DNA of 64,000 nucleotides from Paenibacillus plantarum (GTDB lineage Bacteria; Bacillota; Bacilli; Paenibacillales; NBRC-103111). Position 1 is the stretch's first letter. The number at the start of each line of letters is the position of its first letter. Positions 54,080-63,519 of the stretch are shown here, one piece after another. The notes beneath the pieces were generated by a model, which made no database searches, was not told the origin of the DNA, and saw nothing but the letters and a program-made list of their open reading frames with translations. The DNA lies in contig NZ_WHNY01000005.1 of assembly GCF_013141695.1 (NCBI RefSeq), positions 124,001 through 188,000 on the forward strand. Reading direction: 5' to 3'. Made by a program: the position numbers and the translations under genes.

Positions 54080-54106
54080 ATTTCAACGGAATACGCTTTT
54101 TAAAAG

Positions 54107-54150
54107 TGAAGCACCATGGGATCTAGTATGCCCATGGTGCTTCTTTTATA
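54107..54150. terminator. Terminator after permease operon 2
   Basis: Perfect 13-bp stem GAAGCACCATGGG / CCCATGGTGCTTC followed by TTTTAT. Confidence 0.85.
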
Positions 54151-54283
54151 AAATGTTCTATTGATTTGTATATAAGTACTAAAAACGTGCAATATTATTT
54201 CATGGGATATGACTGGTATACCCAACAATTATTTGAGATAAAACTATTTGGTAATTTTTTACCTTTGCTCAACACGTAAAATG

Positions 54284-54310
54284 TTGCCGCCTTCAAATAA
54301 AGGCGGCAAT
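54284..54310 (-). terminator. Terminator of the response regulator 3 gene
   Basis: Perfect 10-bp stem TTGCCGCCTT / AAGGCGGCAA with short loop, T-rich on the minus-strand 3' side, downstream of the minus-strand gene that ends at 54352. Confidence 0.7.
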
Positions 54311-54351
54311 TATTGTATCTACAGGAACCGAACATCATGAATTGATTTGGA

Positions 54352-55956
54352 TTACCTGTTTCTATAGCTTTGTGGCGTGTAGCCATAGTATTCTTTAAAC
54401 AAACGAATAAAATATTGCGTCTTTTGGTAACCAACCTCACAGGCTATATCGTAGACCTTTTTATTCGTCGAAGTTAGCAAGAGTGCTGCTTTCTCCATTC
54501 TAACCCGAGTGATGTAAGATGAAAAACTTTCGCCCGTTGCTTTTTTGTACAATCGTGAAAGATATACCGGGTGCAAATAAACATGTTCTCCGATCACCGT
54601 AAGTGACAAATCCGATTGAAGGTTTTGTTCGATGTATTCTTGAATCTGCCGCATAATTCGGTTTTGATTACCTAAGCTATCGTGAAGCGATACTCTGAAC
54701 TGTTCTATTAATGTATTAGCCCAACTGCGAATAGCTTCAGTAGAATGGAATCGTTGCAATTGGTTGGATAAAGAATTTCCTAACAAATCGATAAAAGAAT
54801 CGCCTTGTCTATGTGCTAAATAGGAGAAGCAGTTGTACAAATGGTAGACAACTTCAGTCGCATGTTCTTGGGTCTGGTAATCCGGCATGTTTAATTCTGC
54901 AAGTACAAATTCCAGTCTGTGAACGGCCTCATCCCAACGTCCTGACTCAAACAATTGCATGAGAGATGGGGTTTCATATAGACGAACTAACGGCCTCATT
55001 TTCGTTGTAGTTGTATTTAATTGTTGATCGAGTGTGAGCATTACATCATTTCGTATTCCTATTAAACTCCAGAATTGATTCAAAGCTTGGAGATATATTT
55101 GGTCCAGTTTTTCGTTTACAAACAAGGGACGGCTTACAAGAATCGAAACTGTTCTCTTTATATATAGTTTGACTGCATGATGAAGTTGATTAATTCCCTC
55201 AGTAATGTGACCTAAACCACCTAGATATTCTAATGGTAACATCATGATTAAATAATTGTGGGAGTCACTGCAAGTCCATAAATTTGGTTGGGGAATTCCT
55301 TTCTCCTTAAAGATTTCTTCAGCTATATTTACAATTGCGTAGTGAAATAACTCCAAATCCTCAGCGCTGGAATCTGAAAGTTCGGTTTCAATCCGAAGAA
55401 GAGCTAGTACACATTCATCTCCAGAAGTGATCGACAGGCGCAAGGATGAGAGTTGTTGATCTAATTCACCATTGGGATAGCGTTTGCCTAAAAGCAGGTC
55501 CAATAAGAGATGTGTTCTCATACGAGAAATACCATTTCGGAGCACATCTTCAGCTGCTAATATTTCTTCCTTATTCTTATTCTCGTTCCCTATTAGTGTT
55601 AACAGATTCTGTAAAGAAATCTCTACTTCCTCATTGGTTACAGGCTTTAGTAAATAATCAGCAGCACCATGTTGGAGTGCTTGTCTGGCATATTCAAATT
55701 CTGAATAACCCGTTAGAAGAATCACTTTTATATTGAAATTATTTTCCTTAATTGCTGATAATAGCTCCAAACCGCTTTTTTCCGGCATTCGGATGTCGGT
55801 AATCGTAATGGAGATAGGAATATGATGGATGATTTCCAACGCTTCGTCGACGGAGTTTGCCCGATATAGACTGGTAATTCCAAAGGTCGGCCATTTTATT
55901 GTTTCCTCTAAATAATCCAGTACATAATCTTCGTCATCCACCAATAATACGTTCAT
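54352..55956 (-). CDS. YesN-type response regulator, AraC output (system 3)
   Basis: 534 residues. Receiver with Asp in ITDIRMPEKSGLELL and Lys in DYLLKPVTNEE; AraC motifs LTVIGEHVYLHPVYLSRLYK and YDIACEVGYQKTQYFIRLFK at the end. The start overlaps the kinase gene end by 23 bases, so the pair is coupled. It probably regulates the divergent permease operon at 57859. Confidence 0.9.
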   Translation of the reverse strand: MNVLLVDDEDYVLDYLEETIKWPTFGITSLYRANSVDEALEIIHHIPISITITDIRMPEKSGLELLSAIKENNFNIKVILLTGYSEFEYARQALQHGAADYLLKPVTNEEVEISLQNLLTLIGNENKNKEEILAAEDVLRNGISRMRTHLLLDLLLGKRYPNGELDQQLSSLRLSITSGDECVLALLRIETELSDSSAEDLELFHYAIVNIAEEIFKEKGIPQPNLWTCSDSHNYLIMMLPLEYLGGLGHITEGINQLHHAVKLYIKRTVSILVSRPLFVNEKLDQIYLQALNQFWSLIGIRNDVMLTLDQQLNTTTTKMRPLVRLYETPSLMQLFESGRWDEAVHRLEFVLAELNMPDYQTQEHATEVVYHLYNCFSYLAHRQGDSFIDLLGNSLSNQLQRFHSTEAIRSWANTLIEQFRVSLHDSLGNQNRIMRQIQEYIEQNLQSDLSLTVIGEHVYLHPVYLSRLYKKATGESFSSYITRVRMEKAALLLTSTNKKVYDIACEVGYQKTQYFIRLFKEYYGYTPQSYRNR

Positions 55957-57703
55957 TTGTCTTCACCGTCTTCTCTTCTGATATGGTAAGGGTAACCTTT
56001 AAGCCACCCCAATCGTTATTCGAAAATGCTACTCCACTCTTATTGCCATATCGGTTAACTAACCTCTGATGAATGTTTAACAGTCCGCAACTCATCTCAT
56101 TGGCAGACGACTCAGAGGATGAGGGAGGGTTATAAACGCACCGTTTGAGCTCCTCGAGCTCCAACGGTGACATTCCTGCTCCATCATCATCCACGGTCAG
56201 AATATATTGTTTATCAATAGAAACCCCATTAATCAAGATTTTGCCTGAAAATCTTTTGCGTTCTAAACCATGAACAATAGCATTTTCAATTACCGGCTGG
56301 AGCAACAGTGTTGGAACTGGAAGTTCTAGCATCGGTGCCGGGATATGTATTTCATAAGACAGATGTTTGTTACGAAGGGACTGGACCTCTAAATAGGATT
56401 CTACGAGTTGAATTTCATCAGCAAGCGTTACTTCAAAACCTACTTTGCGTGTGATGTAACGGTAGAAATGGGATAAATTTTTTGCCATCGAGATTACGGC
56501 GTCAGGTGATTTATGCGCCATGCTTACGATGTAAAATAAGCTGTTATATAAGAAATGAGGATTAATCTGTGATTGTAAATGCTTATATTCCGCTTCGCGT
56601 GCACGAACGCGCTCCTCGTACACATTCTCAATTAGGGCTTTTATTCTAGAGGCCATTTCATTAAAGCGATCGAATAGAAAATCAAATTCGTTATTTACTT
56701 TAAGAACAGCTCTGCTATTTACATTACCGGAACCCAGTTGCTCGAGTTTTTTTACTAAGTAGCTGAAAGGCATACGAAAATGGCGATATATAAAATATAC
56801 AAATGTTAACCCAGTTAAAAATAGTAGAAATAAACTTACATTAACAAGACGGTTCATTTTTTGGAGCGGGCTTAAGAAGTCACTTAATTTAACATAGCTG
56901 ATAAGTGTTCCTTGGAGAGATGGGCTGTAAATCGTCTGTATTAAATAGCTTACTCCATCAATTTTCATAGAATTACGCAAGGGTCCAGATCCTTGCGTCT
57001 CCTGCCTTTCAAGCATCTTTGCCGATTTCAGCATTGGGAGAAAGTTGTAATCGTTTTGATGGTTACTGATCAAAGGCATGCCTTCAAAATAAAAAAACGA
57101 GGTACCGTTTCCAGATAAATCCATTGTTTGCAGAACAGATTTCATGTATTCCAAGGAGACGGAGGTTTCTACTGCGCTAGTTACGTTGTTGAAATCTTCA
57201 GAAGGAAATGTTGGGTTTGTGAAAATTAGTCGAAAGCTAAAACGGTCATCTTGTATGTGTTGAAACCATTTGTTTTTTGGTGCTTCTATCAGTTGTTCTT
57301 CGGATAAAGTCACTAATTTTTTGCTAGAGATCGATTCGTGTAGCGTTGGGAAGTACAAGGTTAAATTATAAATCATGTTGTTCACTTCGTTATGAACAGT
57401 CAATTTATCTTCTATGGTTTTACGCAGTAGTAAGTGGTCTACGTATTCGGGAAATTGAAGAGACGTGGAATATGATTTTATGCTGGAATCGTTTAGCAGA
57501 AGCAGGGACTGTGTTTCAATTTGCCTTAATGATTTTTCCAGACTATCCATCGTGTATTCCAGCTGTTTGGAGGCGGAGCTTTCCAAGGTATTCTGAACTA
57601 CTTTATTACTGGATCGGTTGGAATAGCTGAACAATAACATCGTTGGTACAAGTAGAACGACAAGCAGAACGATAAGATTCTGGAAGATTTTATATTTTAC
57701 CAT
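55934..57703 (-). CDS. YesM-type sensor histidine kinase (system 3)
   Basis: 589 residues. N-terminal helix (FQNLIVLLVVLLVPTMLLF), external sensing domain, second helix near 290, HAMP and His kinase domain with LQSQINPHFLYNS. N box QPVIENAIVHGLE and G1 box DDDGAGM are intact. Divergent from the permease operon of system 3. Confidence 0.9.
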   Translation of the reverse strand: MVKYKIFQNLIVLLVVLLVPTMLLFSYSNRSSNKVVQNTLESSASKQLEYTMDSLEKSLRQIETQSLLLLNDSSIKSYSTSLQFPEYVDHLLLRKTIEDKLTVHNEVNNMIYNLTLYFPTLHESISSKKLVTLSEEQLIEAPKNKWFQHIQDDRFSFRLIFTNPTFPSEDFNNVTSAVETSVSLEYMKSVLQTMDLSGNGTSFFYFEGMPLISNHQNDYNFLPMLKSAKMLERQETQGSGPLRNSMKIDGVSYLIQTIYSPSLQGTLISYVKLSDFLSPLQKMNRLVNVSLFLLFLTGLTFVYFIYRHFRMPFSYLVKKLEQLGSGNVNSRAVLKVNNEFDFLFDRFNEMASRIKALIENVYEERVRAREAEYKHLQSQINPHFLYNSLFYIVSMAHKSPDAVISMAKNLSHFYRYITRKVGFEVTLADEIQLVESYLEVQSLRNKHLSYEIHIPAPMLELPVPTLLLQPVIENAIVHGLERKRFSGKILINGVSIDKQYILTVDDDGAGMSPLELEELKRCVYNPPSSSESSANEMSCGLLNIHQRLVNRYGNKSGVAFSNNDWGGLKVTLTISEEKTVKTNERIIGG

Positions 57704-57796
57704 CGATACACCGCCAAAGTTATAGAGTGAAAGGAATTGGTTATGGATAGGGCTATAGATGTTAAGACCTTATCATAGGTTAAGGCGAATCTGATG

Positions 57797-57810
57797 GCTA
57801 TAATAGTATC
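57797..57810 (+). promoter_or_regulatory. Putative -10 box of permease operon 3
   Basis: TATAAT lies at 57800-57805, about 54 bases before the TTG start of the first permease. No convincing -35 was found, which fits an activator-dependent promoter. Confidence 0.35.
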
Positions 57811-57858
57811 ATAAGCGATTATAAATGCAACTTAGATTTTTGAGAGGAGATAATAGTT

Positions 57859-58818
57859 TTGAGAATAACCGATGTTAAAGAAAACGAGGTTGTCATTCGA
57901 TTGCCCAACAAGAAGGTCAGGTTCAGGGGTTTTAAAAAAACTTGGCCTTTACATGTTCTAATCTTCCCGTCATTGATCATCGCAATAATATTTCACTATA
58001 TACCTATTCTCGGTTTGGTGATGGCTTTTCAAGACTATAAACCTTGGCTAGGATTCTTCAAGTCGGATTGGGTGGGACTAAAGCATTTTGAAGCACTCTT
58101 CATGTTCGAGGGGTCCAAACAAGTCATATGGAACACCCTAGTGATATCAGTATTAAAGATAGTCTGCGGTTTTATCGTTCCGATTGTGTTCGCTTTACTT
58201 CTCAATGAAATTCGAAGAAATGGCATTAAACGTTCGATTCAAACTTTTGTTTATCTCCCGCATTTTTTGTCTTGGGTGATACTTGGAGGGATTCTAATCG
58301 ATATACTCTCCATTAAAGGTGGATTAATTAACCGCGTAATTGTGGACGGATTCGGCTTAGATCCCATCTTTTTTCTTGGGCAAGGTGGATGGTTCCGTTT
58401 TGTTTTGGTTATCAGCGACATCTGGAAGGAATTTGGATATGGGATGATCATTTATTTGGCTGCTATTGCAGGGGTAAATCCTTCACTCTACGAGGCTGCC
58501 GAGATGGATGGGGCTACAAGATTAAAGCAAACCCTCCATGTGACGATGCCGGCTATGCTTCCAATTATTATCGTTGTTGGGACACTTCAACTCGGGAATG
58601 TATTAAATGCTGGATTTGATCAGATATTCAATTTGTATAACCCGCTAGTTTATGACCAAGGGGATGTCATTGATACTTTCGTTTATCGTTCAGCGATGAT
58701 TAAGGGAGATTTCAGCTTCTCTACAGCGGTCGGGCTGTTTAAGTCAATCATAAGCTTTATCCTAATTGTTACATCTTATAGACTGGCATACAAATTCGCT
58801 AACTATCGGATATTCTAA
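57859..58818 (+). CDS. ABC sugar permease LplB-type (system 3)
   Basis: 319 residues, TTG start with GAGAGGAG upstream. Six helices; EAA loop EAAEMDGATRLKQT. Very similar in plan to the system 1 LplB-type protein (both carry HFLSW and GGILIDILS, and end RLAYKFANYRIF / FIAYRFANYRIF), so it is a paralogue. The operon has permeases first and the binding protein last. Confidence 0.85.
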   Translation: MRITDVKENEVVIRLPNKKVRFRGFKKTWPLHVLIFPSLIIAIIFHYIPILGLVMAFQDYKPWLGFFKSDWVGLKHFEALFMFEGSKQVIWNTLVISVLKIVCGFIVPIVFALLLNEIRRNGIKRSIQTFVYLPHFLSWVILGGILIDILSIKGGLINRVIVDGFGLDPIFFLGQGGWFRFVLVISDIWKEFGYGMIIYLAAIAGVNPSLYEAAEMDGATRLKQTLHVTMPAMLPIIIVVGTLQLGNVLNAGFDQIFNLYNPLVYDQGDVIDTFVYRSAMIKGDFSFSTAVGLFKSIISFILIVTSYRLAYKFANYRIF

Positions 58819-58842
58819 ATTCGAAGAGAGGAGAGGTAAAAC

Positions 58843-59721
58843 TTGTATCATAAATCAATAGGTTACCGCTGGTTTAATGCTATCAATCATGTTTTTTTAG
58901 TTATCGTGTCACTTATTTGTATATTGCCGCTTGTTCATATATTAGCCGTCTCTTTTAGTAGTGCATCAGCTGCTACGGCGAACATTGTAAATCTTTGGCC
59001 TGTTGATTTCACCCTTGAAGCTTATGCCAAAACGATAAATAACTCTGCTTTTATACGTGCACTATTGGTTTCGCTACTTCGAACGGTACTAGGAACAGGA
59101 ATTGGCATGGCGGTTATCATTTTATCGGGATACGCCTTATCTAAGTCATACGCTGAATTTAAAAGTCGGAATTGGTACATGTGGATTTTCGTGTTTACGA
59201 TGCTATTTTCCGGAGGTCTTGTACCGAGCTATATACTAATTACTAATTTACATCTGGCGAATACGATCTGGGCTTTGGTTCTTCCTAGTGCGTTTAGTGC
59301 ATTTAACATGATACTTCTTATGAACTTCTTTCGTACCATTCCAGCGGAGCTGGAGGAAGCAGCTCTGATCGATGGGGCGGGAATCTTTAGAATACTCTTC
59401 TCAATTCATTTGCCAGTGTCTTTGCCCTCCGTTGCAACGATCACATTATTTACTCTAGTGGGTCATTGGAATTCTTGGTTTGACGGGTTGATTTATATGA
59501 TGAATCCCCAAAACTATCCACTTGCGACATTTTTACAAACGGTCGTTGTCCAACAGGACTTCAGCAAAATGAGTCTAAATCCAAAAGACATGGAAAATCT
59601 CTCTCAGCGGACCGTGAAAGCAGCTCAGATCTTTATTGGAGCTCTCCCGATTCTTATGGTTTATCCTTTTCTGCAAAAATATTTTGTTAAAGGTATTGTA
59701 GTTGGTGCTGTGAAAGAATAA
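58843..59721 (+). CDS. ABC sugar permease YtcP-type (system 3)
   Basis: 292 residues, TTG start. Six helices and the EAA loop EEAALIDGAGIFRILFSI, with the typical end FVKGIVVGAVKE. Follows the LplB-type permease by 24 bases and precedes a GH43-like gene and the binding protein. Confidence 0.85.
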   Translation: MYHKSIGYRWFNAINHVFLVIVSLICILPLVHILAVSFSSASAATANIVNLWPVDFTLEAYAKTINNSAFIRALLVSLLRTVLGTGIGMAVIILSGYALSKSYAEFKSRNWYMWIFVFTMLFSGGLVPSYILITNLHLANTIWALVLPSAFSAFNMILLMNFFRTIPAELEEAALIDGAGIFRILFSIHLPVSLPSVATITLFTLVGHWNSWFDGLIYMMNPQNYPLATFLQTVVVQQDFSKMSLNPKDMENLSQRTVKAAQIFIGALPILMVYPFLQKYFVKGIVVGAVKE

Positions 59722-59745
59722 CGATCAAGGAAGGGATATGAAAAT

Positions 59746-60666
59746 ATGAAAAACGGAACATGCTGGCTAGATACAGAAGGGAAATTAATTCAAGCGCACG
59801 GCGGAGTTATAATTGAGTATCAAAATAGGTTTTATTGGTATGGGGAAAATAAAGATGCTGATACGCATCTAAACCGAGTTCCCTTCCTGGGCTTCTCTTG
59901 TTATTCCTCCAAGGATATGGTCAATTGGTCAAACGAAGGGGTAGTTCTTAAATCCGTGAATGATGACCCTGAGCATGAGCTAAGCTCTACAAAAGTAGGG
60001 GAGCGACCTAAGGTAGTCTACAATAAAATGATGAATCGATTCGTAATGTGGTTTCATTTGGATGATGCTACCTATAACTATGCTCGAATTGGAATTGCGG
60101 ACGCTGACGTTCCAACTGGTCCATTTACATACAGGGGGAGCCTGCGGCCGGATAGTCAGGGTAAAGACAGTAGGGACATGACTTTGTACCAAGATGATGA
60201 TGATAGTGTCTATCTATTTTGCAGTACGAATTGGAATGCCACGACTTTGATTTGTCAATTAAGTGAGGATAATTTGTCTTTAACCGGCGAGTCTAAGCTT
60301 TCATTAATTGAGCAGTATCGGGAAGCCCCGGTCATTATAAAGGAAAACAATATTTATTATAGTTTCACTTCAGGCTGTACGGGTTGGGATCCGAACGCTA
60401 TGTTATATGGTTGCGCGAGAGAAGTAATGGGAACATGGAGATTAATCGATAATCCATGTACCGGTATGAATTATCGGAAGACCTACAACGGACAAACCTC
60501 AAATGCCTTTAAGGTCAACGGCCAATGGTATCTCATGTTAGATCACTGGAATAAGGATGACCTTAGATCGTCAGGTTATAGTTTTCTTCCGGTTCACATC
60601 AATGGTTATGAGGTTGAAATTCCATGGAAAGAAGAATTTCTAGGTATTAAGGACACAACTGATTGA
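59746..60666 (+). CDS. GH43-type galactanase-like glycosidase (second copy)
   Basis: 306 residues. NGTCWLDTEGKLIQAHGG, then FYWYGENKDAD, marks the same GH43 group as the gene at 35732, so these are paralogues. No signal peptide, suggesting cytoplasmic cleavage of imported oligosaccharides. It lies between the permeases and the binding protein of system 3, which ties the enzyme to that importer. Confidence 0.8.
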   Translation: MKNGTCWLDTEGKLIQAHGGVIIEYQNRFYWYGENKDADTHLNRVPFLGFSCYSSKDMVNWSNEGVVLKSVNDDPEHELSSTKVGERPKVVYNKMMNRFVMWFHLDDATYNYARIGIADADVPTGPFTYRGSLRPDSQGKDSRDMTLYQDDDDSVYLFCSTNWNATTLICQLSEDNLSLTGESKLSLIEQYREAPVIIKENNIYYSFTSGCTGWDPNAMLYGCAREVMGTWRLIDNPCTGMNYRKTYNGQTSNAFKVNGQWYLMLDHWNKDDLRSSGYSFLPVHINGYEVEIPWKEEFLGIKDTTD

Positions 60667-60766
60667 ATCTATGGATATGCATGTTGATTCTCGGGCATAT
60701 ACGCTATAAGAAAGCAGCTAGTACAATAAGAACGTAGGAATCAAACAACGAGAGGGGAATGAATAT

Positions 60767-62404
60767 ATGAATAAAAGAAAAATATATGGAACAGCACTGA
60801 GCGTTGTAATCGCATTCACAGCTGGATGTTCAGGAAATGGAGAGACTGCACAGTCTACCGACAACAAATCAAATTCTACCGTAATGATTACCACAGCACG
60901 TCCTTTAGGTGGGGACACGAAGTTCATTAATGGTGAGGATATTAATAACAATATCCATAATACATGGGCGAAAAAGACACTAGGGATTGAATTTAAAGAT
61001 TTGTGGAATTCAGCAGATCAAACTGCTTATCAGACCAAATTAAGGTTGTCACTTGCTACGCAAGACAAATTGCCGGACGTTTTCATCGTTCAAGACACAA
61101 ATCTTGTTGCGGATCTTATACAATCCGGTAAAGTAAAGGATATTCAAAAAGATCTCGACACTTACGCTTCAGACAGGTTGAAAAAACTCTACACTGACAA
61201 TAGCTCAGTACTGAACCAAGTCAAGAGCGACGGAAAGTTGATGGGATTGCCTATCCTCTCAGCTGGCGACAGTACCAATCCGGTGTTATGGGTCAGGCAG
61301 GATTGGCTGGATAAGTTGAAACTACAAGCTCCGACGACAATTAAAGAATTTGAGCAAGTCATGGATGCTTTCACCAAACAGGATCCTGATGGTAACGGTA
61401 AAAACGATACGATCGGATTTAGTTTTGCCGCAAGGAATGGTTTCTCTAATTGGATGTCTGACTCCAGCTTTATCTTCGGTGCCTACACTGGCAAGTTAAT
61501 ACCTGGTACTTGGCAGTTGGACAAGGATGGAATAATGAAATATGGTTCCGTTCAGCCTGGGATTAAAGATGGTCTTGGCAAGTTAAGGGAGTGGTTTGCT
61601 AAGGGATACCTGGATCCTGAGGTAGGGGCCATTGATGAAATGAAAGCGACGGAGAGCTTCGTTCAAGGAAAATCGGGTATGATAGTAGCACCTTACTGGG
61701 CAAATGGTTGGCCTCTTGGCGATGTTAAGAAAAGCGCTCCGAATGCCTTGGTACGTGCTTATACGTTACCTACTGGCGAGGGTGGAAAGACAGCTCGTTA
61801 CACTGGTTCTTTAAACGAAGATAGAGTCATGATGTTCAGTAAAGATTTCAAGAATATGGATAAGTTCTTCTTGTATATGGACAAAATATATGATAATCAG
61901 TTCGGTACTGGGGAGTTTAAGGACGGTTACTTTGAGGGGTATGACTATGCAATGGTGGACGGCAAGCCGATTTATGATCCAAAGAAATTTCCGAAACCAC
62001 ATGATGATGTCATAGATCCTGTTAAGTATTCAATGTTCTGGAACACTCCAAAAATACCTTTTAAAGAATCCAAGGATTTTGACTACGTCTACAATGGCGG
62101 CCAACCAGAAACGAATGCACAGAAGGTAATTGCCTCGGGCGATAAGGAAGCCATCCGGGCAGGAGCTTTAAACTTCAAAATGAAAGCTAGTAACGCTCCT
62201 AACGAATTTCTAGGTGCACCAACGAAGACGATGAGAAGTAATCAAGACAGCCTAAAAACTATGGAACTTATGACTTTCATCAAGATTATCTATGGCGAAG
62301 AGCCTCTGGACAAGTTCGATACCTTTGTAGCCGATTGGAAAAGCAAAGGTGGAGATCAGATCCAGAAGGAAGTCAATGACTGGTATAGTAGCGTGAAGAA
62401 GTAA
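60767..62404 (+). CDS. Extracellular solute-binding lipoprotein (system 3)
   Basis: 545 residues. The lipobox ends TAGC (Cys21). The binding fold contains a calcium-loop-like DPDGNGKND and resembles the system 1 binding protein (both open with a TARPLGGDTKF / TTVRSLGDNLKF segment and end ...KSKGGDQIQKEVNDW / KSLGGDQITKEVNDW). GAGAGGGG stands before the ATG. Last gene of the system 3 operon. Confidence 0.85.
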   Translation: MNKRKIYGTALSVVIAFTAGCSGNGETAQSTDNKSNSTVMITTARPLGGDTKFINGEDINNNIHNTWAKKTLGIEFKDLWNSADQTAYQTKLRLSLATQDKLPDVFIVQDTNLVADLIQSGKVKDIQKDLDTYASDRLKKLYTDNSSVLNQVKSDGKLMGLPILSAGDSTNPVLWVRQDWLDKLKLQAPTTIKEFEQVMDAFTKQDPDGNGKNDTIGFSFAARNGFSNWMSDSSFIFGAYTGKLIPGTWQLDKDGIMKYGSVQPGIKDGLGKLREWFAKGYLDPEVGAIDEMKATESFVQGKSGMIVAPYWANGWPLGDVKKSAPNALVRAYTLPTGEGGKTARYTGSLNEDRVMMFSKDFKNMDKFFLYMDKIYDNQFGTGEFKDGYFEGYDYAMVDGKPIYDPKKFPKPHDDVIDPVKYSMFWNTPKIPFKESKDFDYVYNGGQPETNAQKVIASGDKEAIRAGALNFKMKASNAPNEFLGAPTKTMRSNQDSLKTMELMTFIKIIYGEEPLDKFDTFVADWKSKGGDQIQKEVNDWYSSVKK

Positions 62405-62424
62405 AGTCAAATAAGCATCTACAT

Positions 62425-62456
62425 GAGTCTCCATCGAAATTTCGTGGAGACTTTTA
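62425..62456. terminator. Terminator after binding protein gene 3
   Basis: AGTCTCCA (62425-62432) pairs with TGGAGACT (62445-62452), with CGAAATTTCG inside, followed by TTTATG. Confidence 0.75.
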
Positions 62457-62502
62457 TGTATACTTATTGAACGAAGCTACCATAATAATGGCGGCTATCT
62501 TA

Positions 62503-63447
62503 TTACTTCGGAAGCTTATTTATCTTTCGATATTTGCTTGGACTGGTTCCAACCACCTTACGGAACAATTCGTTAAAATGCCCCGTATCCCGATATCCTA
62601 CACTTTCTGAGATATAAGCGATCTTATAATCCGTTTCCAATAATAATTGACAGGCATATTCGATCCGTTTGTGTTGGAGAAATTCTGAAAAGCCCGTTCC
62701 TGTTGCTGATTGAAATAATCGAATGAAATGACGGGTGCTAATACCGAACATGGCCGAAAGTTGTTCAATAGTTAGCCTTTCCGTGAAATGGAGTTGTACA
62801 TAATCCAAAATATTCGACAGACTCGACTTTAGGTGAAATGGTTCATCTTCTTCCATTGAGGCTTCTCGATACCAAAGTCGGGAAATACGTACGGAAAGTT
62901 GTAATAGCCCTCCAAAAATGGATGTTGCAAAGCTGGGTTGATTCTCAGAAAACTCCCTATACATGTGCTCGAACAAGCTCATTAGTTCCATGCTTTTGTC
63001 TACAAGAGCAATATGGGTACCGGGTTTTCCCTTAAAAATAGAGAATGCTTGGTTCCCAGAACCATATTGAAACAACCATACTGAAAGCTGATCCAAGAAC
63101 TCTTGGCGAATACAAAGATTGTAAACAAGGAGTTTGTGTTTGTTAGATGCCCCACTCGGGCGAAACACGTGCGATGTCCCAACAGGTAATACGTACAAGC
63201 AACCCTTATATGTTCGTTCAACGAGATCTCCGACATAGTGGTAGCCCTCACCAGCCATGACATACACGATTTCGATATAATCGTGATCGTGCTCCCTAAG
63301 TTGGAAGCCTTCCTCCCATCTATTTAAGAAGAGAGGAAATTCATCTCTAAAATGCTCTGAAAGAATAGAATGATGTACCGATGATCGAGTTACCGGCAAT
63401 GAGCAAGTAGTCTCTTCTTTGGCATATTTACCGTCCATGTTCGTCAC
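62503..63447 (-). CDS. AraC-family regulator with cupin sensing domain
   Basis: 314 residues. The N-terminal AraC-type cupin (about 30-150: LREHDHDYIEIVYVMAGEGYHY) binds a sugar or effector; two helix-turn-helix motifs are at about 215-310 (LTIEQLSAMFGISTRHFIRLFQ, and AYISESVGYRDTGHFNELFRK). It is divergent from a rhamnosidase gene, so it resembles rhamnose-responsive regulators. The effector is unproven. Confidence 0.9.
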   Translation of the reverse strand: MTNMDGKYAKEETTCSLPVTRSSVHHSILSEHFRDEFPLFLNRWEEGFQLREHDHDYIEIVYVMAGEGYHYVGDLVERTYKGCLYVLPVGTSHVFRPSGASNKHKLLVYNLCIRQEFLDQLSVWLFQYGSGNQAFSIFKGKPGTHIALVDKSMELMSLFEHMYREFSENQPSFATSIFGGLLQLSVRISRLWYREASMEEDEPFHLKSSLSNILDYVQLHFTERLTIEQLSAMFGISTRHFIRLFQSATGTGFSEFLQHKRIEYACQLLLETDYKIAYISESVGYRDTGHFNELFRKVVGTSPSKYRKINKLPK

Positions 63448-63519
63448 TTCTTCCTGTGTTTTTGCCTATTTGCATATTATACAATCAATTTATAAGAACC
63501 GAAAGGGGTCAACCTCGAC

